From NCBI GenBank assembly GCA_964636655.1, contig CAZWTK010000009.1:3366-67365 (forward strand): a DNA stretch of 64,000 nt, given 5' to 3'. The position numbers and the translations under genes were made by a program. Each line of letters starts with the position of its first letter. Positions within the stretch are counted from its first letter, which is position 1. Below are positions 16,315 to 24,942 of the stretch, piece by piece. The notes below the pieces were generated by a model that was given only the letters and a program-made list of their open reading frames with translations, had not been told where the DNA came from and did no database searches. The stretch is from Fen-549 sp964636655. Lineage in GTDB: Bacteria > Actinomycetota > Thermoleophilia > Gaiellales > Gaiellaceae.

Positions 16315-16878
16315 TCACGCCGCTCTCAGTGCCAGGCGCACACGTTCTTCGGGTGGCAACTCGGGATCGATCCGGGCAAGTGCCTGCTCGGCCTCGACGA
16401 GCGAATAGCCGAGCTCGATCAGCGCCTCGCGCGCGACCAGATGCTTGTCGGAGCCGGCATCGCCGTACGCCGCCGGCTCGCTTCCGGCCAGCTTCTCTTT
16501 CAGCTCCAACACGACACGCTGAGCCGTCTTCTTGCCGATGCCCGGGATGGCCTGGAAGCGGGCTGTGTCTTCTCTCGCAATCGCGCGCCTGAGCTCGGCC
16601 GGCGTCGAGCCCGAGACTATCGCCAGAGCCACCTTGGGCCCGATCCCCGAGACCGAGAGGAGCTGGACGAAGAGCTCTCGCTCCTCGCCGTCGGCGAAGC
16701 CGTAGAGCGAGAGCGCATCCTCGCGCACGTGCAGGTAGGTCTCGACCGTCAACTCGGCGCCACTCGATTTAGCCAGGGCGCGCGGTGTCGCGTGTACGAG
16801 GTAGCCGACCCCGTTGACGTCCAGGATCAGGCCCTCCACCCCGCGCCCGACCGGCTTTCCGCGCAGCCGCGCGATCAT
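16315..16878 (-). CDS. ruvA: Holliday junction DNA-binding protein RuvA
   Basis: A 187-aa tetrameric junction-binding subunit. An OB-fold N-terminus (MIARLRGKPVGRGVEGLILDVNGVGY) is followed by two helix-hairpin-helix motifs (LLSVSGIGPKVALAI and FQAIPGIGKKTAQRVVLEL) and a C-terminal RuvB-binding domain (AREALIELGYSLVEAEQAL). ATG 16878 is chosen because the family starts MI.. here; the longer in-frame extension upstream lies inside ruvC. It overlaps ruvC by 4 bp and is followed by ruvB after 1 bp. Confidence 0.96.
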   Translation of the reverse strand: MIARLRGKPVGRGVEGLILDVNGVGYLVHATPRALAKSSGAELTVETYLHVREDALSLYGFADGEERELFVQLLSVSGIGPKVALAIVSGSTPAELRRAIAREDTARFQAIPGIGKKTAQRVVLELKEKLAGSEPAAYGDAGSDKHLVAREALIELGYSLVEAEQALARIDPELPPEERVRLALRAA

Positions 16879-17363
16879 CCCGCCAGCCTCTCGAGTGGCG
16901 GCGCCAGCGCATGACAGATCGCCACGGCCAGCGCGTCGGCGGCATGATCGGGCGTCGGGATCTCCTTCAAACGCAGGATCGCTTTCACCATCCGTTGCAT
17001 CTGAGCCTTGTCGGCACGCCCGTGGCCGCAGGTCGCCTGCTTGACTCGTGCCGGCGCATACTCGAAGCACTCAATGCCGGCCAACGCGGCGGCGACGAGA
17101 ACGGCGCCGCGCGCCTGCCCGACAGAGAGCGCGATGCGGGCGTCGGCGCCGACGTAGGACTCTTCGAGCGCAACGGCATCGGGCCGCTCGCGGACAATCA
17201 ACTCGCTCACTCCTTCGAACAGAGTCCGCAAGCGAAGCTCCAACCGAGTGCCGGGCGACGTCCGCCACCAGCCGTGGTCGAGGGCCTGAAGGCGGTTTGC
17301 GTTTCCTTGGACGATGCCGTACCCGCATGCAGCCGTGCCAGGATCGATACCGAGAACTTTCAC
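16875..17363 (-). CDS. ruvC: Crossover junction endodeoxyribonuclease RuvC
   Basis: A 162-aa Holliday junction resolvase. The four acidic catalytic positions are visible: VLGIDPGTAACGYG at the N-terminus, VALEESYVG near residue 68, and DHAADALAVAICHAL near residue 140. The conserved KQATCGHGRADKAQM segment is also present. It heads ruvC-ruvA-ruvB. In related actinobacteria the gene immediately upstream is normally yebC; here the upstream neighbour is the 6.5-kb secreted-protein cassette. Confidence 0.96.
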   Translation of the reverse strand: MKVLGIDPGTAACGYGIVQGNANRLQALDHGWWRTSPGTRLELRLRTLFEGVSELIVRERPDAVALEESYVGADARIALSVGQARGAVLVAAALAGIECFEYAPARVKQATCGHGRADKAQMQRMVKAILRLKEIPTPDHAADALAVAICHALAPPLERLAG

Positions 17364-17485
17364 GACGAGACTGTAGGTAGCCGATCGGACGTGGTTCGGT
17401 GCCGGGCGAACAGGGCACTCGCCGCCGGAGCCGGCAAGATCGACCGTTTCCGGAGCGGCCCGAGCCCGCCGACTGCGACCTCACG

Positions 17486-18724
17486 CTACTCCAAGAGCGA
17501 GCCCCGCAGGGTGGCTTTGATCGTTGCCGCCTTGCAGTGGTATCCGTGGGACGCCGTAGCTCTGACCGAGTGCCGGAGATTACCCCTGATATGGGTGGCT
17601 CGCCACTCCTTGTCGACCCAGGCGGCCTTGGTCACGCGCAGCTTGATGTTCAGGGGGCCGCTAACCGCTGTGGAGAGGCAGCGCAGCAGCATGGTTGGCC
17701 GGCCTTTCTTGTAGCGGGCGCCGCTGCGCCTGAGGACAAGCGTCCAACTGCCGAGGGTTGAGTAGCGCGCGGAGGCTCTGGCGGTCGTGCGGCAAGAGCC
17801 GTTGGCACAGCGAGGCGTGAAGGTCCAGCCCTCGATATAGGTTCGCCCGCGCTTGATATTCCTGATCCCCCTGATCGTACGAATGGTGAGCTTGATCTTG
17901 AAAGCACCTTCGAGCCTTGCCGCCGCCAGCTTCCGCGGCGGCGGATTCTTGATCGTGAACGAGCGAATCTCGGACTCGACACAACCGTCGGCGCCGGCGC
18001 CGTACTCCGCCCGATAGGCCTGCCAGTAGTAGGTGCCGGGCGTGTCCATCCAATCGCCCACAGTGTGCAGCGGCGTCGCCTCGAAGACCGGCGGGTCGGA
18101 GGTCGCCCCGAAGCTCTCGCTGGCGACGTCGGCGCCGATCTTCCCGCAGGAATCCGCCGTCTGCGAGCGCGAGACACGCAAGCGGAGGGATCTGTCGCCC
18201 GAATGAGTTCGAATCCGGAAGGAAACGCCCGCTCCCACGACGATGTTCTGACCCGGCGCAGGCGCAACTAGCGCCGGAGGAGTCAGGCGAGGGCCGGGCT
18301 TGATCGTGAGACTGCGCACCTCCGACTCGATACAACCGTCGGAACCGTTGTCGTAGACATTTCGGTATGCCTGCCAGTAGTAGGTGCCGGGCGTGTCCAT
18401 CCATCCACCGACGGAATACGTCGGCGCAGCCTGGTAGACGGCGGCGTCGGAGGTCGAGCTGAAGATCTTGCCTGCGACATCGTTACCGATCACACCACAA
18501 GACGATCTGGACGGCGAGCGGGAAACGTGGAGTACGAGAGCATCGCCGGGGAACGTCCGGACCTGAAACACGATCGGAGTGCCTCCTGTAACGGAGTAAC
18601 CCGGCGCAGGAGCTATCAGGGCCGGCGAGTCGGAGGCGCTCTCCATCGGCCTCGACGAGGCTCCGGTCGCCAGGATCAACGCTGCGGCGGTGGCGGCGAG
18701 CAACGCCTGCGCGAAATGCGACAT
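17486..18724 (-). CDS. Secreted protein with two 117-residue tandem repeats
   Basis: A 412-aa exported protein with a signal peptide (residues 1-24, AALILATGASS). Two Ig/fibronectin-like repeats follow: one starts APAPGYSVTGGTPIVFQVRT, the next APAPGQNIVVGAGVSFRIRT. Both contain SCG.IG.DVA, WMDTPGTYYWQAYR and DGC.ESE.RS.TIK, with two Cys per repeat that could form a disulfide. A 35-nt stretch is identical in the two repeats (18018-18052 and 18369-18403, exactly 351 nt apart), so the duplication is recent or homogenised. The C-terminal 140 residues are basic with paired Cys and end KAATIKATLRGSLLE. Function unknown; probably surface or matrix-associated. Confidence 0.8.
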   Translation of the reverse strand: MSHFAQALLAATAAALILATGASSRPMESASDSPALIAPAPGYSVTGGTPIVFQVRTFPGDALVLHVSRSPSRSSCGVIGNDVAGKIFSSTSDAAVYQAAPTYSVGGWMDTPGTYYWQAYRNVYDNGSDGCIESEVRSLTIKPGPRLTPPALVAPAPGQNIVVGAGVSFRIRTHSGDRSLRLRVSRSQTADSCGKIGADVASESFGATSDPPVFEATPLHTVGDWMDTPGTYYWQAYRAEYGAGADGCVESEIRSFTIKNPPPRKLAAARLEGAFKIKLTIRTIRGIRNIKRGRTYIEGWTFTPRCANGSCRTTARASARYSTLGSWTLVLRRSGARYKKGRPTMLLRCLSTAVSGPLNIKLRVTKAAWVDKEWRATHIRGNLRHSVRATASHGYHCKAATIKATLRGSLLE

Positions 18725-18815
18725 AGAGATTCCCCCTCGAGTCGGCCTCCCCTGTTGTCATTCTCCACCGCTACAGGAGACTCGCCATCCCTAAAAAGGG
18801 AGAAACGTCCTCAGG

Positions 18816-18861
18816 AAAAAAAGGGGGCGGGCCCGACACCCCCCAGCGTCAGGGCCCACCC
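18816..18861 (-). terminator. Intrinsic terminator, minus strand
   Basis: GGGCGGGCCC (18825-18834) pairs with GGGCCCACCC (18852-18861) with one mismatch. On the minus strand the stem is followed by C-rich sequence and TTTTTTT (A-run at 18816-18822). It lies about 90 bp beyond the start of the repeat-protein gene, in the gap below the multicopper oxidase gene, and probably ends minus-strand transcripts from there. Confidence 0.75.
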
Positions 18862-19148
18862 TTAACCGCAAGCGCTTTCCTCACCTTAGTACAAGTCGGA
18901 GATCTGGTCCACTTCTTGCTGTTCGCGCATAGACGATCGGTGTCGAAAATCACTCGGCCGGAAGTCGCGCGTCGCTGAAGCCGACTCGGCTTCGATCCCT
19001 TCCTGATTCGAGTGCTCGCTACTCGATGAGCGTGCCTCCGAAGCGTCGCCTTGAGCATGCCGGTCGGGCAGTGATAGATGCGTCGCCCTGAGACGGGGGT
19101 GACAGCACCGAGCCGCCATACTCCCGGCGACGAATTGGCCGATCGCAC
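18849..19148 (-). pseudogene. Possible decayed C-terminal fragment of a repeat-protein paralogue
   Basis: A 99-codon open frame lies between the oxidase gene and the terminator; its stop is inside the terminator stem. It contains IYHCPTGMLKATLRRH, which resembles the extreme C-terminus of the neighbouring secreted repeat protein (GYHCKAATIKATLRGS). Elsewhere it has low complexity, many Arg and no signal peptide. The simplest reading is a remnant of a second copy of that gene, but the match is only about 16 residues long and could be chance. The rest of the 18725-19234 gap holds only the two hairpins listed. Confidence 0.25.
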
Positions 19149-19172
19149 TTCTATCGGCTGCTCGAGATATCG

Positions 19173-19207
19173 CGAGTAGCCGGGGGTCGAAGGTCCCCGG
19201 CTACTCG
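19173..19207 (-). terminator. Hairpin after the multicopper oxidase gene
   Basis: A perfect 13-bp stem pairs CGAGTAGCCGGGG (19173-19185) with CCCCGGCTACTCG (19195-19207), loop 9 nt, starting 28 bp beyond the oxidase stop codon. There is no T-tract on either strand, so it is either a Rho-independent-like stop without a tail or an mRNA 3'-end stabiliser. Confidence 0.55.
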
Positions 19208-19234
19208 GTACCTATCGCTTCAAACCGACCAGCC

Positions 19235-22200
19235 TTACGGTGTCAGCACGGTCGAGATCGACTGCGCGGTCACAGTCGGGAAGCCGGTCGTACCTGCGCC
19301 GTAGTCCGTTACGTCGCCGACCGTGTTCTGCGCGACCACTCTGTAAGCGTCATCGGAGGCGAAGGTCGCGTCTACATAGCTCATCGGCCCGGTGGTGTTG
19401 GGCGCGGTCAGATCCGTCTGGATCGTCGTCAGGTCGGTCCACGGCCCGGCTCCGCCCACCTGCTTCTGGACAACGTAGGCGGTGTCGGCGATCGAGTTGT
19501 CCACCCAGGACAGCGTCGTGGTGCCGGTGTCGAACGCGAGTGTGCCGGGCTGTATCGGCGGAACCGCCACCTCCTGCGGCCTCATCATGTCCATCTCCTC
19601 GTGGCTCAGGATGTGGCAGTGCCAGACGTACTCCCAGCCAAAGTTGACGAGGTGGTTGGTGACGGTGATCGGATTGCCGCTCGGATCGGTGGCGAGGCCA
19701 CGAACCGAGGTTGGGAGTTCTACTCCGTCCATCATCATCGGGTTCAGCTCTCTGATCGAGTTCGGGATCTCCCAGGGCAGACTCGGGATCACCGGCCGCA
19801 GGGCCACTATCGTGTCCTCGAGCGGGCTCACCCTGACTGTGTCCTTCCAGCCCAGCTCAGTCGGGTCGGGCGGGATGATGATGTTGTCCCAGGTGACCCG
19901 GTTCAGGACCTGCACGTCGTAGAGGTGGAAGTGGATCGGATGGGTGTCCACCCCGTTGTGCGTGATCTTCCAGATCTGCGTCCCGTCGTCGGCCGAAGAG
20001 ATCGGCGTCACGTTCGTGTCGCCGACCGTGAGGTTGCTGGCGTCTATCACCTCTGTTCCGGGGAACGTATACGGGTACAGGATGATGTTTTGACCCGCCG
20101 GCGTGGCCGGGACGGCCTCGACGCCCATGTTCGCCGTCATCCTCCCGTACTCGTCGAAGTTGGCCGAGTTCGTCTCGTCGTGAAGCGCCTTCGGCTTCAG
20201 CGGGATCGACAGCTTCGGTCCGAGTAGCGTGTCGAACGTGAACGGGTCTCCACCCTGCTGCGCGATTCGGGCGAACCCGTCGCACTTGATGGTCGAGCTC
20301 GGGTTGGTGCAGTCGCCACTGTCTGCGAAGCTGGTGCCGTAGGCAGAGTTGTAGGCCGCTTGCCCGACGATGATCGGGTGCTGGCCTTCCTCGAACACGC
20401 CCGAGCCGTCGGCATGGTGAGCAAACGCCGCCTGAAGCGTGGACAGGTCGAACGTCGGAGCCGCAGTATTGTTCGAGACCTTCACCTGCATGATCGTGCG
20501 GGTGTTCGGCCCGTATCCGGGCAGCGTGCTCGGCGCGCACGCCGGTGAGAGGTCGGGGCCGCCCGTGTAGTAGTCGTAGCAGGCGATCCTGCCCGGGTAT
20601 GCAGCCGGCGCGTCGTTGTACAGGATCAGCGTCTTGCCCGCGAACTTCGAGAAGTCGACGATCGCGTCGGCCCGCTCGGCCGGAGCAACGAGCAGCGCAT
20701 GCTTGTCCACGTTGCCGACATCGAACCTGGTCGGGTCGGTGATCCAGGTGGTGGGCTGGTTCGGGACGACCACCGGGGCCGGCAGGAACCCACCCTCGCT
20801 CCCTATTTGGATCCAGTTCGGACCCTCCGGGCTCCGGGTCGTATCGGGCGTTGGGACCACGTTCGGGTCGGTCTGAGCCGCCGCGAGCTCAGCAGGCTTG
20901 AGTGCGACCTCGGTTCCCGTGTTGTCCGCGACATACCACTGCAGGTTCCAGGAGCGGTCGTTGGCCGCGTTCAGGATCCTGAAGCGATAGGACTTCGGAT
21001 CAACCGTCGTGGTTGGGTACGCCGTTCCGTTCACGAACGGGGTGTCGTTGAACTGCTCCATACCCGCCGAGATATTAGGTGTGCCCGGAATCTTCGGCGG
21101 CTCGCAGTATGGGGCGGTCTGGTACTGCCAGGTCGACGGATCGTCAAGGCTGCACGGCGTTGCGAGGTCCGTGGTGAAGTTCGTCGCCGGATCCTTGTTG
21201 TAGTAGGGGTTGTCGATTGGCCCGTACGGCACATCCGTTGCGGGAGGCCAGAACCAGGGCCCGTAGAACCAACGCCCGAACGTGCTCAAGCCGCTCGGAT
21301 CGGCGGGGTTCTGGGCCGGCATGTAGACGTGGTGGTACCACAGGTTGCCGTAGCCTCCCCAGCGGCTGGAATCCCAGGTTGGGTCCTGCGTAGCGAGCTG
21401 GGAGGACTCCGGCACGAAGGTCCGGTCCTGTATGACCAGCGGGATCTGGTCGGAAGGGATGGTTCCGTTGTCGACCAGCTTCTTCTCGGTCGGATCCTGG
21501 ATTATGTATCCGGCGGCCCCACCTGCGTACACGTTGAGGCGGGTGATGCCCCACGCGTGGTCGTGGTAGAACATCAGCCGCGCGCTCTGCTGGTTCGTGT
21601 AGTAGAACGTTTGACAGCCGTCGGTCGAAGACGAGCAGTCCGGCACGCCGGCGGGCCTACCGGCGCCAACCATGTCGGGAACGTTCTGCACGGCGACGCC
21701 CTGGGGCCACGGCGTGCTCTCGTCGGCAGGCGTGATCCACTGGTGCGGCGTACCGTCGCTTATCCATGGGGTGATGCCACCGTGGAGGTGCACAATGGCT
21801 CGGTTGTCCTTGAAGCACGAGTCGCTCTTCGGGTACTGGGTGCAGACGGGGTTGCGAACCTCATCCAGGACGGATCCCGAGTCGGTCGGCGCCGACATGC
21901 TCGCCGGCCCCGGGCCCGAGCCCATGATGGTGGAGTCGGTCGGGAGGAACAGGTCGCCGTCGCTGCCCTTGGGCAGGAGGTTGTAGAACACGATCCTCAC
22001 CGCGCGGTCTTTCTGCGCCATGATTACCGGCCCAAGGAAGTGTGGGTCGTCTACCCCGTACGCCTGAGAGCCGTCGGGCATTGTTGTTGCGACCGAAGTA
22101 CCGTTTAGGAGGTCTGTCTGCAGCGCAACGTGCTTGCCCGGAACGACGCTGGTCGAGAGTTGAACGTACTCGCGCAGCAGCGTCGGGGGCAGATCGGAGT

Positions 22201-23383
22201 GCATCTGCTCTCTGTGCTGAACGAGCGCGATCACGTAGTAGTCCGTGTTCGAGAACGTGCTCTGGTCGGCTTCCGCCACCGGCAGGTACTGTCCGAGATC
22301 GTTCACGCCTGCGGCGGTGAGGCCCGGCAACGTATCGACGAACTTGCGGATTCCACCCGGTGAGATGTAGCCGGAGCCCGGGTGCGTGACGTTGATCGAG
22401 GTGATCGAGCCGTCGTTGATCGATGCGGCAACTGACGATCCTCTGCCCGTCCCCTTTCTACCGGTCCGATCCGTGACGATCATGGCCGGCGGTCGCGTGT
22501 AGCCAAGGCCGAACGTTTTGAGGGTGACGGAGGAAATCGACAGGGTCGCCGTCGCGCTCGCTTCTTTGAATGTCGCCGGGTCGTGGGTGGCGGGAGCGAA
22601 CTGCGTACCGTCGATGATCTTGACCCCGGGCGCGGTCGAGTAGCCGGAGCCATGATTGTCGAGGACTATGGACGTGATCGCGCCGTTGGAATCCTTGGTC
22701 ACATGGCCTGTGGCCTGGATGCCGTCCGAGTCGTTCGGCAGGTCGAAGTTCACCGTTGGGGACGTGTAACCGTTTCCACTATCGGTCAGAGTGAGCTTGT
22801 CGACTTCGCCGAAAGCGGTCGCCGTAGCGCCGCTACCGGTATCGCCACGTCCGAACCTCGGAATGTTTCTGAACCTCACAACCGGGTTTGTGTAACCGGA
22901 TCCCGCTTTGCGTACCGCGATGTCGACGACACTCCCTCTATTGACGATGTGCGCCGTCGCAGCCGCGCCGGTCCCGGATCCGGTGATGGAGATGTCCGCG
23001 CTCGTATAGCCGTGCCCTGGGTTGGTCACTGTGATGCCTGCGATGGAACCGTCCTTACCGATCTTCGCCTCCGCCTTGGCGCCGGTGCCGTCACCGGTGA
23101 TCGCGACGTTGGCGTCCGGTACCGCGAGCGGGCTGTTCGCCCAGTTCGGGTACGGCCCAAAGTAATGAGGGACCGTAGACTCGTCCACCGGCGACGAGGG
23201 CGTGGCCGAGGCAGCGGCTCCACTGAGTAGTGCGCCCAGGGCGAGTGCCAGTGCCGTGCTAGAGACGAGAGCGGTGAGCCTACGACGCGTCGACGAAGGA
23301 CGAGGAAAATCCCATGGCGTTCTCGCCGGCAACCTCCAGCGGTTGGCGCCGCCGGGAAGTGTGAACTTCTCTTGCCGTTTCAT
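19235..23383 (-). CDS. Very large secreted multicopper oxidase with N-terminal GxGY repeats
   Basis: A 1382-aa exported protein. A twin-Arg/hydrophobic leader (RRRLTALVSSTALALALGALL) ends near residue 60. Residues about 90-350 hold six repeats built around GxGYxxP (for example PGHGYTSADI, AGSGYTNPVV, SGNGYTSPTV, HGSGYSTAPG, FGLGYTRPPA, PGSGYISPGG), interleaved with GSGTGAAATA-type stretches. All four copper motifs are present: HLHGG near 529, FYHDHAWG near 608, HPIHFHLYD near 1149 and WHCHILSHEEMDMM near 1257. A fibronectin-III-like domain ends the protein. The size and architecture resemble the large oxidases linked to Mn(II) oxidation; the substrate is not proven. It lies between the repeat protein and the collagen-like protein. 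Confidence 0.88.
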   Translation of the reverse strand: MKRQEKFTLPGGANRWRLPARTPWDFPRPSSTRRRLTALVSSTALALALGALLSGAAASATPSSPVDESTVPHYFGPYPNWANSPLAVPDANVAITGDGTGAKAEAKIGKDGSIAGITVTNPGHGYTSADISITGSGTGAAATAHIVNRGSVVDIAVRKAGSGYTNPVVRFRNIPRFGRGDTGSGATATAFGEVDKLTLTDSGNGYTSPTVNFDLPNDSDGIQATGHVTKDSNGAITSIVLDNHGSGYSTAPGVKIIDGTQFAPATHDPATFKEASATATLSISSVTLKTFGLGYTRPPAMIVTDRTGRKGTGRGSSVAASINDGSITSINVTHPGSGYISPGGIRKFVDTLPGLTAAGVNDLGQYLPVAEADQSTFSNTDYYVIALVQHREQMHSDLPPTLLREYVQLSTSVVPGKHVALQTDLLNGTSVATTMPDGSQAYGVDDPHFLGPVIMAQKDRAVRIVFYNLLPKGSDGDLFLPTDSTIMGSGPGPASMSAPTDSGSVLDEVRNPVCTQYPKSDSCFKDNRAIVHLHGGITPWISDGTPHQWITPADESTPWPQGVAVQNVPDMVGAGRPAGVPDCSSSTDGCQTFYYTNQQSARLMFYHDHAWGITRLNVYAGGAAGYIIQDPTEKKLVDNGTIPSDQIPLVIQDRTFVPESSQLATQDPTWDSSRWGGYGNLWYHHVYMPAQNPADPSGLSTFGRWFYGPWFWPPATDVPYGPIDNPYYNKDPATNFTTDLATPCSLDDPSTWQYQTAPYCEPPKIPGTPNISAGMEQFNDTPFVNGTAYPTTTVDPKSYRFRILNAANDRSWNLQWYVADNTGTEVALKPAELAAAQTDPNVVPTPDTTRSPEGPNWIQIGSEGGFLPAPVVVPNQPTTWITDPTRFDVGNVDKHALLVAPAERADAIVDFSKFAGKTLILYNDAPAAYPGRIACYDYYTGGPDLSPACAPSTLPGYGPNTRTIMQVKVSNNTAAPTFDLSTLQAAFAHHADGSGVFEEGQHPIIVGQAAYNSAYGTSFADSGDCTNPSSTIKCDGFARIAQQGGDPFTFDTLLGPKLSIPLKPKALHDETNSANFDEYGRMTANMGVEAVPATPAGQNIILYPYTFPGTEVIDASNLTVGDTNVTPISSADDGTQIWKITHNGVDTHPIHFHLYDVQVLNRVTWDNIIIPPDPTELGWKDTVRVSPLEDTIVALRPVIPSLPWEIPNSIRELNPMMMDGVELPTSVRGLATDPSGNPITVTNHLVNFGWEYVWHCHILSHEEMDMMRPQEVAVPPIQPGTLAFDTGTTTLSWVDNSIADTAYVVQKQVGGAGPWTDLTTIQTDLTAPNTTGPMSYVDATFASDDAYRVVAQNTVGDVTDYGAGTTGFPTVTAQSISTVLTP

Positions 23384-23401
23384 CCTCGTTCTCTTCTCTA
23401 G

Positions 23402-23944
23402 TTACGGCGAAGAGCAGAGAACCCAGGCAATCGCTTGGACGCCACCGCTCCCTGAGAAGTTGTCGATCTCGACCGCCCACCCGGTCGGTGTGGCGGTCGC
23501 GCTATACGGGTTTGGAACGCTGTAGGTCACAACCGGCCACCCGTCGCTGGTGCTCGAATCCCAATCGGCTCCACCGCCGGTCGCAACCTCGCCCGAGTTG
23601 CACTGCGCGGTTACCTTCGAAAAAACGGTACCGTAGCCGCCCTTGGCGGTGCGCTTGAGGATGTTGGTCGCGCCGGCCGCGCCAGTGGCGCCCTGAGGCC
23701 CCGCGGGAAGCTCGCCGTCGGCGAAATCCACCGCCTTGAGCGAATGGTTCTTGACCTTGCCCGAGACAACAGAGTTGCCCTTGAGCTGTTTGTTGCCGAC
23801 GGACCAGTTCTTGAGCTGTTTGGTGCCGACGCTGTGTCTGGGCAGGGCGTTGATCACGGCGACGCTCGTGCCGGTGGTCGCCAGGAAAAGCGCGACGCAG
23901 GCTACGATCATCGCCGGCGACGGCTTCCTAAGGAGCTTGTTCAT
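23402..23944 (-). CDS. Secreted protein with decapeptide and collagen-like repeats
   Basis: A 180-aa exported protein. The N-terminus KPSPAMIVACVALFLATTGT is a leader or anchor of a type I associate with Thermoleophilia surface proteins. Residues about 37-70 repeat a ten-residue unit (SVGTKQLKNW, SVGNKQLKGN, SVVSGKVKNH). A short collagen-like GPQGATGAAGA follows, then a globular C-terminus with two Cys (AQCNSGEVATGGGADW ... IAWVLCSSP), probably one disulfide. It lies 18 bp upstream of the multicopper oxidase on the same strand, so it is likely co-expressed with it and may help place it at the surface. Confidence 0.8.
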   Translation of the reverse strand: MNKLLRKPSPAMIVACVALFLATTGTSVAVINALPRHSVGTKQLKNWSVGNKQLKGNSVVSGKVKNHSLKAVDFADGELPAGPQGATGAAGATNILKRTAKGGYGTVFSKVTAQCNSGEVATGGGADWDSSTSDGWPVVTYSVPNPYSATATPTGWAVEIDNFSGSGGVQAIAWVLCSSP

Positions 23945-23966
23945 CTCTCTACCACTTTCGGTCGCA

Positions 23967-24015
23967 TAAGAGCGGGCGTTAAGGCGCGCTCTTACCCTGA
24001 ACTTAGAAAGTTCAG
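23967..24015. other. Two adjacent hairpins upstream of the collagen-like gene
   Basis: TAAGAGCG (23967-23974) pairs with CGCTCTTA (23987-23994). Directly beyond, CTGAACTT (23997-24004) pairs with AAGTTCAG (24008-24015) over a 3-nt loop. They lie in the gap between yebC (ends 24187) and the collagen-like gene (starts 23944). They could close the yebC transcript or sit in the leader of the cassette. No T-tract follows on either strand. Confidence 0.45.
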
Positions 24016-24186
24016 AACCCGCGCGAAGCGACCGGTTGCTGTCCGGCCGTTTTGGGCGCGCTGACGCGGCTTTCTACGAAGAGCGAAGCGGCCTGGTTTC
24101 TTGCCGTTCGAGCCGTCTTCACCAAGATTCCTACCTCGAAGCACTCCCGCGCCGCGGCGAGAAACCGCGATTTCGACCTGCCCGAG

Positions 24187-24942
24187 CTAGGAGGCGACGG
24201 CCTCGAGTAGCTGCTCGGAGATGTCGAAGTTGGCGTAGACCTCTTGCACGTCGTCGAGCTCCTCCAGCCCTTCTACCAGCTTGACCAGCGTGCGGGCCGC
24301 CGATTCCTCTGTCAGCTCGACGGTCGTCTTGGGCAGCATCGTCAACTCGGCCGATTCGATCGGAAAGCCCGCCTCCTCGATCGCCTGGCGCAGCTCACGT
24401 AGCACCTCGGGCGCACTGGTGACCTCGAAGCTGGAGCCGTCGCCCGCCACGTCGTCGGCGCCGCCCTCGGCCGCGGCCAGCATCAAGGCGTCCTCGTCGA
24501 CCCCGTCGGCCGGTACCAACACCACTCCGCGCCGCTCGAACATCCAGGCCACCGAGCCGTCGGTACCGAGATTGCCGCCGTGCTTTGAGAAGGTGTGGCG
24601 CACCTCCGCGGCGGTGCGGTTGCGGTTTTCGGTCAGCGCCTCGGCGATGATCGCCACGCCTCCGGGCCCGTAGCCCTCATAGACGACCGTCTCGAAGGCC
24701 TGCCCGCCCGCGCCCTCGCCGACGCCCTTGGCGATCGCGCGCTCGATGTTGTCCTTCGGCATCGAGTAGGAGCGTGCCTTCTCGATCGCGTTCTGGAGCG
24801 CGAGATTGCCGTCGGGATCGCCGCCGCCCTCCTTGGCCGCAACGATGATCGCGCGAGAGAGCTTGGAGAAGAGCTTGCCCCGCTTGATGTCCGCGGCACC
24901 CTTCTTGTGCTTGATCGACGACCACTTGCTATGTCCGGACAC
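24187..24942 (-). CDS. yebC: YebC/PmpR-family protein
   Basis: A 251-aa soluble protein with the family's invariant N-terminus MSGHSKWSSIKHKKGAADIK and the conserved NLALQNAIEKARSYSMPKDN and YEGYGPGGVAIIAEALTENR segments. YebC proteins bind DNA or help ribosomes through proline-rich stretches. The GTG start at 24942 overlaps the end of pdxT by 14 bp, so the two are probably translationally coupled. The usual next gene in this order, ruvC, is about 6.8 kb away here. Confidence 0.95.
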   Translation of the reverse strand: MSGHSKWSSIKHKKGAADIKRGKLFSKLSRAIIVAAKEGGGDPDGNLALQNAIEKARSYSMPKDNIERAIAKGVGEGAGGQAFETVVYEGYGPGGVAIIAEALTENRNRTAAEVRHTFSKHGGNLGTDGSVAWMFERRGVVLVPADGVDEDALMLAAAEGGADDVAGDGSSFEVTSAPEVLRELRQAIEEAGFPIESAELTMLPKTTVELTEESAARTLVKLVEGLEELDDVQEVYANFDISEQLLEAVAS

